Shown one piece after another: positions 17,306 through 24,739 of a stretch of DNA of 64,000 bases (within the stretch, counting starts at the first letter, position 1; each line of letters begins with the position of its first letter). Location: positions 1-64,000 of the forward strand of contig NZ_CP045482.1 in assembly GCF_009729015.1 (NCBI RefSeq). Direction: 5' to 3'. The stretch is from Acidianus ambivalens. GTDB taxonomy: Archaea; Thermoproteota; Thermoprotei_A; Sulfolobales; Sulfolobaceae. The notes beneath the pieces are model-generated. The model had not been told where the DNA came from. It ran no database searches and saw nothing but the letters and a program-made list of their open reading frames with translations. The translations under genes and the position numbers were made by a program.

Positions 17306-17860
17306 CATTACAATTAAAGACGTGTTACCATGGAGAGAATACGAGAAAATTAGAATGAATGAGATAAGGAAAATATCTGAAATAAAAAAGAGTAGAAGGA
17401 TAGAACTAGGAGATAGATTATCATTACTCTTTGAAAATAAGGATACTGCATTACATCAAATTCAGGAAATGATTTATCTTGATAGATTAGAAAAAGAAAA
17501 GGATATAGAGGAAGTAATAAGAATTTATTCTAGTTTCCTTCCAGGAAATGGAAAAATAAAAGCTACTCTTTATATTTATGCATATTCTATGAATGATCTA
17601 GTTAATGTCTATAAAACTTTAAATAAAGTATATAATTTAGTTTTTCTGAAGTAGGATCTAAATTTATTCAAGGAGAACCAGAGGCAGGAAGAGAACAAGG
17701 CGAATCTTTCAGCACTGTGCAATATTTAACCTTTGATCTTCAAGGAGAGAGATCTACAAATATGGAAATCCACGTTCTTCATGAGAATTATAAGGTTACT
17801 GCTAAAATTCCAGAGGAGTTAGCTAAGAAGCTTCTCAAAGAAGCGTACGACGAATCCTAA
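17298..17860 (+). pseudogene. DUF3501 family gene with a one-base frameshift
   Basis: The first frame gives 118 residues and stops at TAG 17652-17654. The next frame then continues without interruption to TAA at 17858-17860 and reads SEVGSKFIQGEPEAGREQGE, a VQYLTFDLQG strand and a C-terminal AKKLLKEAYDES. Joined, the two parts give about 187 residues, the usual DUF3501 size, and the second part carries the family's Q/H-YLxF motif. The break is at a run of five T (17641-17645); one additional T would restore the frame. It could be a sequencing error, a real mutation or a -1 slippage site. It ends the sulerythrin - Fe-S protein operon. Confidence 0.8.
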
Positions 17861-17966
17861 AATTTATTTAATCAGTTTGCAATCTCTTGTAATTACAAAA
17901 AGAATGCATTAGCGTATTGTTAACCATAATATAAATGTTTTTATTTTTTACTGTGAGATATTTTAT

Positions 17967-18140
17967 GTGTTAATCATAAACGATTCTAGATTTGTTGGTA
18001 AGTATGTTGCTGTTGATTCTAATGATAATATTATTGGTTATGCTGATACTAGGGAAGAGTTAGTTAAAAATCTGGAACAAAAGGGTTATAAAATGCACGA
18101 ATACGCTATAATTTATGTCAAAGGAGAGAAAAAATACTGA
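17967..18140 (+). CDS. DUF5678-like small protein, 57 residues
   Basis: GTG at 17967 to TGA at 18138-18140. The sequence has the pattern of the archaeal DUF5678 family: FVGKYVAVDSNDNIIGYADT, then EELVKNLEQKGYK, and a terminal strand YAIIYVKGEKKY. These proteins are often encoded next to retropepsin-like aspartic proteases, and that is the case here: the next gene begins 26 bases before this one ends. A TATA-like TTTTTATTTTTTA lies about 20-30 bases ahead. The function of the family is not known to me; a protease partner or antitoxin-like role is conjecture. Confidence 0.75.
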   Translation: MLIINDSRFVGKYVAVDSNDNIIGYADTREELVKNLEQKGYKMHEYAIIYVKGEKKY

Positions 18141-18591
18141 CATTCTCGTATTTCCTTTTTCAGAAATATTCGGGAATAAAGTTCCCTTAATCGATATTTT
18201 TATTGAGTGTCCGTCAATAGGTTCAATGATCAAAATGAAGGGCCTAATAGATACCGGAAGCAGATATACTTTGTTAGATAAGGAGAAAGCGTTGTACTGC
18301 TTTAACAATTTAGATTCAAGATATCATGATTTAGCAGTTATTAATGGTGTATTAACAAAAAGATATTTAATAAAAATGAAATTGGGAAATTCGGAACTAG
18401 ACGTTCCAGTTTCCTTATTCTCGTTGCATAGCTTAAGTTTACCAGTAGTTCCAGAAATAATATTAGGTCGAGAAGACTTCCTAGAAAAGTTTATTGTGAC
18501 GCTATATAAAAGCCATTTTATAACTATATACCTAATTAATATAATAATAGAAATTTTTAGTATAAACGAAAAGCTCTGCTTTGTATGTTAA
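18115..18591 (+). CDS. Retropepsin-like aspartic protease family protein
   Basis: A 158-residue protein with the clan AA active-site motif: GLIDTGSRYTLLD, with Asp46-Thr47-Gly48-Ser49, preceded by the strand VPLIDIFIE. Downstream, PVVPEIILGREDFLEKF fits the second conserved element (LGRDFL) of single-domain retropepsin folds, which act as dimers. The last ~30 residues are unusually hydrophobic and end in LCFVC, unlike the usual family end, so the C-terminus may be altered. It overlaps the DUF5678 gene by 26 bases and is surely co-translated. Proteolytic activity is inferred from the motif only. Confidence 0.75.
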   Translation: MSKERKNTDILVFPFSEIFGNKVPLIDIFIECPSIGSMIKMKGLIDTGSRYTLLDKEKALYCFNNLDSRYHDLAVINGVLTKRYLIKMKLGNSELDVPVSLFSLHSLSLPVVPEIILGREDFLEKFIVTLYKSHFITIYLINIIIEIFSINEKLCFVC

Positions 18592-18672
18592 GATTATTTG
18601 AGGTAATCTAATTTTCGTAAATTCAAGGACTATGAAGATCAATTATTAATTCTCCTTCTTTTACAATACTAT

Positions 18673-19371
18673 ATGAAATGGAAAAACCTTATAATTCTTG
18701 CAGCAGTAGCAGCTTTTGTCCTACTATTTGCATTACCTTATATTTTATATCCCTTTGAAGTTCCTTTAGACACTTTCTTCGAAGTAAGTAGTGAAGATCT
18801 AGCAAAACCAAGCTACATTTGCATTATATTAATAAGCTGGTACGGATGTCCTTTTGGAGCTGCTGATAGTTGAGTTTTATACTCCTTTCTTTCTCACTAC
18901 GGTAAGATAGTGTATAATTTCTCTTATTCTGACCCACAAGACGTTTATCCTAATACTCCAGCAATAATATTCAAGGAATTTTATCCTAACTCTTCAGTGT
19001 TGTTTCGTTTTGTATACCTTTATAATAGATATCTTAATGCAACAGCTTGTTGTAAAGTTGTAAGCAACTACGTAAGCTTTGGGCTCTCTAAGATTTCTTC
19101 ATGCTTTCCACAATACTGTCCATTAGTAAAAGAATATGTAGTTAATAAGTGGGCTCAAGGAGGTTATTTCCAATCTGCAGCATATATGGGCAATCCACCT
19201 CATATACCGACTACTATAATAATCTCAAGTTCCAAAGGAACTTACATGTTAATAGGATATATCTATAATCCCTCTTGCATTTCTGGTATGACGCCTAGTT
19301 ACATTCTATCTCATCTAAATTCTCTTTCATTTATACAAAGCGGAGTAGAAAAAATCGAAAATCTTATTTAA
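18673..19371 (+). pseudogene. DUF929-like secreted or membrane-anchored protein interrupted by an in-frame TGA
   Basis: One reading frame of 232 codons is interrupted only by TGA at 18871-18873 and continues in the same frame to TAA at 19371. The N-terminus has a hydrophobic signal or anchor helix (about 6-25). Then come SWYGCPFGAADS and, after the stop, VLYSFLSHYGKIVYNFSYSD, DVYPNTPAIIF and paired cysteines (ACCKVV, SSCFPQYCP). This resembles the Sulfolobus DUF929 family, which looks thioredoxin-like. The stop falls where a tryptophan (TGG) would be one base away. Either a nonsense mutation, a sequencing error or readthrough. The 3' end overlaps the peroxiredoxin gene by 4 bases. Confidence 0.7.
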
Positions 19372-20051
19372 ATGTATTTTTGAGCCTCTTCTACGTCTTT
19401 CTTATCAGCTTCCCTGTACGTCAACCACCAAGCATAGCCCTTGAACTGTTGTAATCTAAGTTTACTATCCTTTACTGTTGTTGGCGGCGGATTAAGTAAG
19501 TTATCCCCTATTATCTCGTTCTTAGGCCAATTAGCAGGTACTACTGCTCCAGTTCTGTCAACTATTTGTAATGCCTTTATTGACCTAAGTATCTCGTTAA
19601 TATTTCTTCCTATTTCAAGCGGATAATACATTATCAGTCTTACAGTTCCCTTATCGTCAACAATAAATACCGCCCTTACTGCAGCAGTAGAAGATTCTGC
19701 GTGTATCATTCCTAATCTTTTAGCAACGTTGCCCATAGGGTCTGCAATTATCGGGAAAGGTATTTCTACCTTAAGGTTCTGCTCTATCCAGGTAACCCAT
19801 TCTATGTGGCTTATGTTGCTATCTACAGAAAGGCCTATAAGTTCAGCATTTAGCTTTTTGAATTCTTCATATTTCTTTGCAAAAGATACAAATTCAGTAG
19901 TACATACTGGTGTAAAATCTCCAGGATGGCTGAAAAGCACAAACCATTTTCCTTTATACGCCTCTGGCAATTTTATTTTTCCATGAGTTGTATCTACTTC
20001 CATTTCTGGGAATTTTTCTCCGATTAACGGTATTCTATATGCTTCCGACAT
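19368..20051 (-). CDS. Peroxiredoxin, Prx6 type, one cysteine
   Basis: A 227-residue thiol peroxidase that reduces hydrogen peroxide and organic peroxides. The active site is FSHPGDFTPVCTTEF with peroxidatic Cys50, plus the catalytic Thr47; the expected Arg is in the AVRAVFIVDD region. The C-terminal extension (WLTYREADKKDVEEAQKYI) is typical of archaeal Prx6/AhpC-like proteins. I find no second cysteine, so it should act as a 1-Cys enzyme with an external thiol reductant. It is near sulerythrin and may belong to the same oxidative-stress response, though it is on the other strand. Confidence 0.95.
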   Translation of the reverse strand: MSEAYRIPLIGEKFPEMEVDTTHGKIKLPEAYKGKWFVLFSHPGDFTPVCTTEFVSFAKKYEEFKKLNAELIGLSVDSNISHIEWVTWIEQNLKVEIPFPIIADPMGNVAKRLGMIHAESSTAAVRAVFIVDDKGTVRLIMYYPLEIGRNINEILRSIKALQIVDRTGAVVPANWPKNEIIGDNLLNPPPTTVKDSKLRLQQFKGYAWWLTYREADKKDVEEAQKYI

Positions 20052-20190
20052 GTTCTCTAATATAATATAGACTTAGTACTATTTAAAACTATCTACTAAA
20101 TTGGTTTATCTTTTAACTTAAAGTTACTTCAACTTAGTAGTTTGTATATTTTTAGCGTTAATTTATAAATGCATGATGAATGTATAAAGT

Positions 20191-20301
20191 ATGGGTTACA
20201 AAAGTAGGCTTTATCATTTAAGAAGTAGGGCTTTGTTTAATAGGTACTATTTTATAATTTCAAGGCGTTATATTATGAAATGGGCTAGGAGGCATAGATG
20301 A
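20191..20301 (+). CDS. Possible small basic protein, 36 residues
   Basis: ATG at 20191 to TGA at 20299-20301 in the otherwise empty 331-base gap between the peroxiredoxin and the next gene. The product (MGYKSRLYHLRSRALF..., ending WARRHR) is very rich in Arg and Tyr, which would suit nucleic-acid binding. A TATA-like AATTTATAAATG lies about 30 bases upstream. The DNA also contains a near repeat AGTAGGCTTT / AGTAGGGCTTT. The frame is too short to be sure that it is coding; a small RNA is the alternative. Confidence 0.35.
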   Translation: MGYKSRLYHLRSRALFNRYYFIISRRYIMKWARRHR

Positions 20302-20382
20302 ATTACCTCCCTAGAAACTCATTTTATTGTTTAGTAAGACATGAGTGATAGCTAAAATTTATTATAAGATAATTCTAGAATC

Positions 20383-20640
20383 ATGGCTAAAGATGTGCTC
20401 GGTATATTAGGAGATTATGAGCCAAAAGGCAAAATGATTCAAGGTGTTGGAAAATTTATATTATGGGGACTTGATGATCCATTTCATATAACTACAATAT
20501 CCGGCTCAATAATCTATGGCGTAGGCAAAATTATAGAGAGTAGGAGTCCTTACGGGCTAAGGAGAGCTAAAATGGACTTAGCGGAGATAAAAAGGCAAAT
20601 GAGAGAACTTATTCTAGATGTAAGTTCCTTAAGAGTTTGA
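20383..20640 (+). CDS. Hypothetical protein, 85 residues
   Basis: A TATA-like ATTTATTATAA at about 20355-20365 precedes the ATG by the usual distance, so this is probably a leaderless gene. The product has a glycine-rich amphipathic middle (GVGKFILWGLDDPFHI, SGSIIYGVGKII) and a charged C-terminal helix (RRAKMDLAEIKRQMREL). It may associate with membranes weakly or form helical bundles. No family recognised and no link with the following glycosyltransferase beyond proximity (74 bases). Confidence 0.6.
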   Translation: MAKDVLGILGDYEPKGKMIQGVGKFILWGLDDPFHITTISGSIIYGVGKIIESRSPYGLRRAKMDLAEIKRQMRELILDVSSLRV

Positions 20641-20714
20641 ACTTTTTTGTTTAAAACTGTTTCTACTAGCGTTGTCTTAACAAAAAATATATTCATGTTT
20701 ATACACTTATTATT

Positions 20715-21896
20715 GTGCTTTATGTAATAGTAATATTAAGTTCGTTAGTATCTGCCTGGAGCGTATATAATTCATTCTTAGCAATTGTAGGAATTCGATG
20801 GAATCCAAAAGAATATAAAAATCCATCCGGCGTATCTTTTTCCTTAATTATTCCAGCAAAAAACGAGGAAAAAGTTCTTGGAAGACTATTAGATAGATTG
20901 GAAAATCAAGAATACGATAGATCTAAGTATGAGATAATTGTAGTGGAAGACGGATCTACTGATAAGACCCTAGAGGTTTGTAATTCCTATAAGTTAATGT
21001 ATGATAATATTTCATGTATTCATTTAGAAAGTGCTAGAGTAATTAACGGAAAAAGTAGAGCATTAAACTATGCATTAAGGATAGCTAAAGGCGAAATAAT
21101 TGGAATTTTTGACGCAGATACTGTTCCAAGGTTAGATACTTTAGCTTATGCCTCAGCTAAGTTTGAAGATCCTAAAGTAGCAGGAGTTCAAGGTAGACTA
21201 GTTCCAATAAACGTTAGGGAAAGCGCAATAGCGAGATTTGCCTCTCTTGAAGAATTATTTTATGAATACTCAATAAGCGGAAGAGCCAGGCTGGGCTTCT
21301 TTGTTCCGTTAGAAGGCACTTGCTCTTTCATAAGAAAATCTGTACTAGAAAGTTTAGGCGGATGGAACGAGAACTCTTTAACTGAAGACCTTGATCTCAG
21401 TCTGAAAATAATATCCAGCGGTTACAAGATAATTTATTCTCCATCTATTGTAGCTTGGAGGGAAGTGCCAGTTAGCTTAAGAATGCTAATAAAACAGAGG
21501 CTTAGATGGTATAGAGGGCATTTTGAAGTAAGTCTCAAGGTAGAGAAGGTAAAATTTGATTGGAGGGTAATAGATGCAATATTAATTGTAGCAACTCCAG
21601 TTTTTATGGTATTAAATCTAGTGAATTACTCCTTGGTTCTCTTATATCCATCAGAAATTTACATAGTTGTCGTTAGTTTAGTTTCATTTGCATCCTTACT
21701 ATCATTATTACTGGGAATAATGATTTCAAGAAAACACATGATAGAAGAGTTTTATCCAATACTATCTTTTATTTACATGAATCTCGTAGTAATCCTTAAT
21801 TTAATAGCAATCTCTCTAGAACTTTTAAGAATGCCTAAGAAATGGATTAAGACTGAAAGAACTGGAAATATAACGGTGAGGATTCACGATAGTTGA
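20715..21896 (+). CDS. Membrane glycosyltransferase, GT2 family (cellulose-synthase/hyaluronan-synthase-like)
   Basis: A processive-type GT2 enzyme of 393 residues with one N-terminal span, a cytosolic catalytic domain and about three C-terminal spans. Motifs in order: VSFSLIIPAKNEE (sugar-nucleotide fold), VVEDGSTD, the metal-binding FDADTVPR (DxD), TEDLDLSLK (catalytic base region) and QRLRWYRG (the QxxRW motif). It is likely to make a surface polysaccharide or glycolipid. GTG start at 20715. The stop TGA overlaps the 5' part of the Cas4-like gene, so the two are probably on one transcript. Confidence 0.88.
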   Translation: MLYVIVILSSLVSAWSVYNSFLAIVGIRWNPKEYKNPSGVSFSLIIPAKNEEKVLGRLLDRLENQEYDRSKYEIIVVEDGSTDKTLEVCNSYKLMYDNISCIHLESARVINGKSRALNYALRIAKGEIIGIFDADTVPRLDTLAYASAKFEDPKVAGVQGRLVPINVRESAIARFASLEELFYEYSISGRARLGFFVPLEGTCSFIRKSVLESLGGWNENSLTEDLDLSLKIISSGYKIIYSPSIVAWREVPVSLRMLIKQRLRWYRGHFEVSLKVEKVKFDWRVIDAILIVATPVFMVLNLVNYSLVLLYPSEIYIVVVSLVSFASLLSLLLGIMISRKHMIEEFYPILSFIYMNLVVILNLIAISLELLRMPKKWIKTERTGNITVRIHDS

Positions 21897-22494
21897 ATTC
21901 CTAGCAAAAAAGAGAGTAGAAGATTACTTATCCCATCAAAGAGAAAAAGATACCTTTTACGTTACAGATCTGGTAAGATGCCCATTAAAGTTAGTTTACG
22001 AAGAAAAATTCAAAGAATTGGCAATTGCAGAAGTTTACAATCCTTCAACACTTATGGGAGAATTAATACATATGGGTTTAGAGACGTTCACCGAGATTGA
22101 AGGCTATAAAGTCACTTCAGAGGTTGAAGGGGAAAAGGAAGTAAATTTAGGAGAAAAGGTTGTAAAAATAAAAGGTAGGGCAGATATTATTTTGCAGAAG
22201 GACGAGGAAAAAATTATAGTAGAAATAAAGAGCGCCAGAGGGGATAAAGGATTACCTCATAAGCATCACTTAATGCAACTCCAAGCCTATTTATGGTTAT
22301 TTGGAGCTAGGAAAGGCATCTTATTTTATGTTACGCCAGAAAGGTTTACAGAATTTACTGTAGATAAGCCGTTAGATGAGGCTACAATAATTAAGTTAGT
22401 CCAGGAAAATATTTCGTTAAGTCCTTCACCGCGTTTTGCTTGGGAATGCGAATATTGCGTCTTCTCAATAGTTTGCCCTAATAAGAAGAAGTAG
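21889..22494 (+). CDS. Cas4/RecB-family nuclease, SSO0001 type, no standard start codon
   Basis: A 5'-3' exonuclease-like protein of the PD-(D/E)XK Cas4 family with four cysteines for a 4Fe-4S cluster: one in DLVRCPLKL and three in WECEYCVFSIVCP. Nuclease motifs: GELIHMG, GRADIIL, VEIKSARGDKGLP and the QLQAYLWLF helix. The layout and wording closely follow S. solfataricus SSO0001, about 202 residues. An in-frame TTG (22018) would delete the first cysteine and ~43 conserved residues. The frame is open upstream to about 21877 but offers only ATA (21889), aligned with the homolog's start; I use it as a placeholder. No CRISPR array or other cas gene is in the window. Confidence 0.85.
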   Translation: MVEFLAKKRVEDYLSHQREKDTFYVTDLVRCPLKLVYEEKFKELAIAEVYNPSTLMGELIHMGLETFTEIEGYKVTSEVEGEKEVNLGEKVVKIKGRADIILQKDEEKIIVEIKSARGDKGLPHKHHLMQLQAYLWLFGARKGILFYVTPERFTEFTVDKPLDEATIIKLVQENISLSPSPRFAWECEYCVFSIVCPNKKK

Positions 22495-22528
22495 AAAAGA
22501 TTAAGAATTATAACGAATCTTTTAACTC

Positions 22529-23734
22529 GTGATAAGACCGGTAGTAATGACTATTGCAGGGAGCGACTCAGGAGGAGGAGCAGGGCTACAGGCTGATTTA
22601 AAGACTTTTACGTCTCTCGGAGTTTTCGGCACGGTTATTGTTACTGGTCTAACTGCTCAGAATACTTTTGAAGTAACCAGAGTAATGGAAGTTCCTCCTG
22701 ATTTTATTGAGGCACAATTTGATGCAGTAATGAGGGACTTAAACCCTAGATACGCTAAAACCGGAATGTTAGCTTCAACAAAAGTAATCGAAGCAGTAAA
22801 AAAGAAGGTGGAAGAGTATAAGATCGATCTTATTTTAGATCCGGTAATGGTTGCGAAATCGGGAGCTTCGCTAGTAACGGAAGACGTAGTTTCGTCTATA
22901 AAATCATTGATGAGAGATTCATTGATTATTACTCCTAATAAGTTTGAGGCTGAGAAACTTTTAGGTAAGAAGATAGAGAGCGAAGACGAGTTAAAGAAAT
23001 CAGCTAAGGAATTGTACGAGAAGTACTCAGTTAATGTAGTAGTAAAGGGGGGTTCTCAATTTGGTTTAGACTATGCAATAATAGATGGCGAAGAATTGGA
23101 GCTTAAGGGAGAGAAAATAGATACTAATAATACGCACGGTAGTGGAGATGTATTTTCTGCCTCAATAACTGCTTATTTAGCTAAAGGCTCCAAGTTAAAG
23201 GATGCAGTTAAGAAAGCAAAGGAATTTACAACCTTTGCTATAAAATATTCTTTAAACTTAGGCAAAGGTCACGGTCCTGTCGATCCGTTTGCATATCCAG
23301 AAGCTCTGATGGAAAGAGAAATTGCTAGGGAAGAATTGGAAGATTTACTTTATTTTATTGAGAAGGAAGAAGAAAAGACTTTCAAGGATTTAATTAATGA
23401 GAACGATAAATCAAACGTTGGTTATTTAACAAAGTATGGAGATTTTGTAACTCTTGCTGGTGGAATAATTAGGTATCTTGATTGGTTAAAGATTGATGGT
23501 CCTCTTCTAGTTAATTGGAAGAAAAATGACATATATGAAGCTCTAAAAAGGAGTGGTAAGAAAATAGGTGTAATTATCTCTCCTAGTGATAAAATTCTAT
23601 CACTTGCAGAAGAAAATAAGATAAAATTATCAGAAAGCGGAATAAATTCTGATGCCATAACTATTAATGGCAAAATAATTTTGGTTGCAGATAGTGTAGA
23701 AGAATTAAAGAAAAAAATAGAGGGATTAAAGTAG
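22529..23734 (+). CDS. thiD: ThiD hydroxymethylpyrimidine (phosphate) kinase with a ThiN-like C-terminal region
   Basis: The first ~265 residues are a clear ThiD: TIAGSDSGGGAGLQADLKTF, DPVMVAKSG, and NNTHGSGDVFSASI (anion hole and catalytic Asp). It phosphorylates HMP twice for thiamine synthesis. Residues ~270-401 occupy the position of ThiN (thiamine phosphate synthase) in archaeal fusions, and SNVGYLTKYGDFVTLAGGIIRY, EALKRSGKKIGVI and SDAITINGKI can be matched to it loosely. The region is shorter than ThiN and I do not find the conserved middle block, so catalysis by it is doubtful. GTG start. It is directly followed by the PfkB kinase gene. Confidence 0.88.
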   Translation: MIRPVVMTIAGSDSGGGAGLQADLKTFTSLGVFGTVIVTGLTAQNTFEVTRVMEVPPDFIEAQFDAVMRDLNPRYAKTGMLASTKVIEAVKKKVEEYKIDLILDPVMVAKSGASLVTEDVVSSIKSLMRDSLIITPNKFEAEKLLGKKIESEDELKKSAKELYEKYSVNVVVKGGSQFGLDYAIIDGEELELKGEKIDTNNTHGSGDVFSASITAYLAKGSKLKDAVKKAKEFTTFAIKYSLNLGKGHGPVDPFAYPEALMEREIAREELEDLLYFIEKEEEKTFKDLINENDKSNVGYLTKYGDFVTLAGGIIRYLDWLKIDGPLLVNWKKNDIYEALKRSGKKIGVIISPSDKILSLAEENKIKLSESGINSDAITINGKIILVADSVEELKKKIEGLK

Positions 23735-24631
23735 ATGATTTATGTAGTTGGAAGTTATAATACTGATTACATAATAAGAGTTGAAGAATTCCCAGCAGTG
23801 GGAGAAACAATTTTTGCAAAGGAAATAATAGTATCTCATGGAGGTAAGGGCTCAAATCAAGCAGTTTCTGCAGCAAGGTTAGGGTCTAAAGTGAGGTTAA
23901 TTGCTGCCGTAGGCAACGATGAGAGAGGTAGAGAAGCTCTTAAATTTTGGAAAGAGGAAGGAGTGGACACTTCTGGAGTAAAAATTAAAAATACCTATAC
24001 GGGTTCCGCTTACATTTTAGTTAATAGAAGAGGGGAAACAATGATAGTAGTTAATAGAGGTGCAAACTATGAACTTAATGAAGATGACGTAGAGCTCGAC
24101 GATGGAATACTTTTAACACAAATGGAGATTAGAGAAAATGTAGTTAAGAAGGCCTTACAGAGATTTGAAGGAATAAAGATACTAAATCCTGCACCAGCAA
24201 ATATTTCCGATTATTCCATACTGAATTACGTCGATATTTTAACTCCTAATGAAATTGAATTTAAGGAGCTAACAAGTGCGGATGATATTGAATACGGTCT
24301 TAATATCTTACTTAAGAAAGTAAAGATGGCAGTAATAGTAACCCTAGGCGAAAGAGGGGCATTAATTGCAACTAAAGATAAAAGAGTTCTAATTTCTGCT
24401 CCAAAAGTTAAGGCTATAGATACTACTGGTGCGGGAGATGTTTTTAATGCAGCTTTAGCTCATTCCTTAGAAAAAGGCGAGGATTTAGAGTCCGCAGTAG
24501 AATTCGCAAATATTATTGCCTCCTATTCAGTAACTAAAATAGGTGCAATAGGACCAAAGTGGGAAGAGGTGAGAGAATTTGTCGAAAAGGAAAAGAGAAA
24601 AGAAAAAGATAGAAGAAGAGAAGAAGAATGA
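23735..24631 (+). CDS. PfkB/ribokinase family sugar or nucleoside kinase
   Basis: A 298-residue kinase starting immediately after the ThiD stop (TAG-ATG), so translation is coupled. The ribokinase signatures are present: VSHGGKGSNQAVSAARLGSKV near 33-54, and DTTGAGDVFNAAL near 230-242 with the catalytic Asp. Being a ribokinase-type protein with GGKGSNQA it most resembles ribokinase, but nucleoside and other sugar substrates occur in archaea. The C-terminus is an unusual charged tail of Lys, Glu and Arg (about the last 15 residues). A four-base ATGA overlap leads into a short 29-codon frame of doubtful value. Confidence 0.88.
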   Translation: MIYVVGSYNTDYIIRVEEFPAVGETIFAKEIIVSHGGKGSNQAVSAARLGSKVRLIAAVGNDERGREALKFWKEEGVDTSGVKIKNTYTGSAYILVNRRGETMIVVNRGANYELNEDDVELDDGILLTQMEIRENVVKKALQRFEGIKILNPAPANISDYSILNYVDILTPNEIEFKELTSADDIEYGLNILLKKVKMAVIVTLGERGALIATKDKRVLISAPKVKAIDTTGAGDVFNAALAHSLEKGEDLESAVEFANIIASYSVTKIGAIGPKWEEVREFVEKEKRKEKDRRREEE

Positions 24632-24677
24632 AGAAATTGAAGGATATTGTTCTTTACCCGAGGATATCAGCCAAAGA

Positions 24678-24699
24678 GACGATGTTTAAGCTCATCGTC
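24678..24699 (+). terminator. Hairpin after the ThiD-kinase operon
   Basis: GACGATG (24678-24684) and CATCGTC (24693-24699) form a perfect 7-bp stem with an 8-base loop, followed after a few bases by a T-rich stretch (GATTTTTAGTTTT). It sits at the end of the thiD-kinase operon and ahead of the HDAC-family gene. A terminator or an end-protecting RNA hairpin is likely; a small RNA cannot be excluded. Confidence 0.45.
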
Positions 24700-24739
24700 G
24701 TTAAGATAGATTTTTAGTTTTAATATCCTACCTAAACGC

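Noticed and set aside
18871..18873. TGA as selenocysteine codon
   Set aside because: Sulfolobales are not known to make selenoproteins, no SECIS-like element was seen, and the position fits Trp rather than Cys.
21889..22494. CRISPR-Cas locus suggested by the Cas4 gene
   Set aside because: No repeat-spacer array or other cas gene is seen within the window; SSO0001-type Cas4 is known as a stand-alone gene.
24628..24717. 29-residue protein after the kinase gene
   Set aside because: Too short, overlaps a perfect hairpin, and lacks any recognisable pattern; kept only as an observation.
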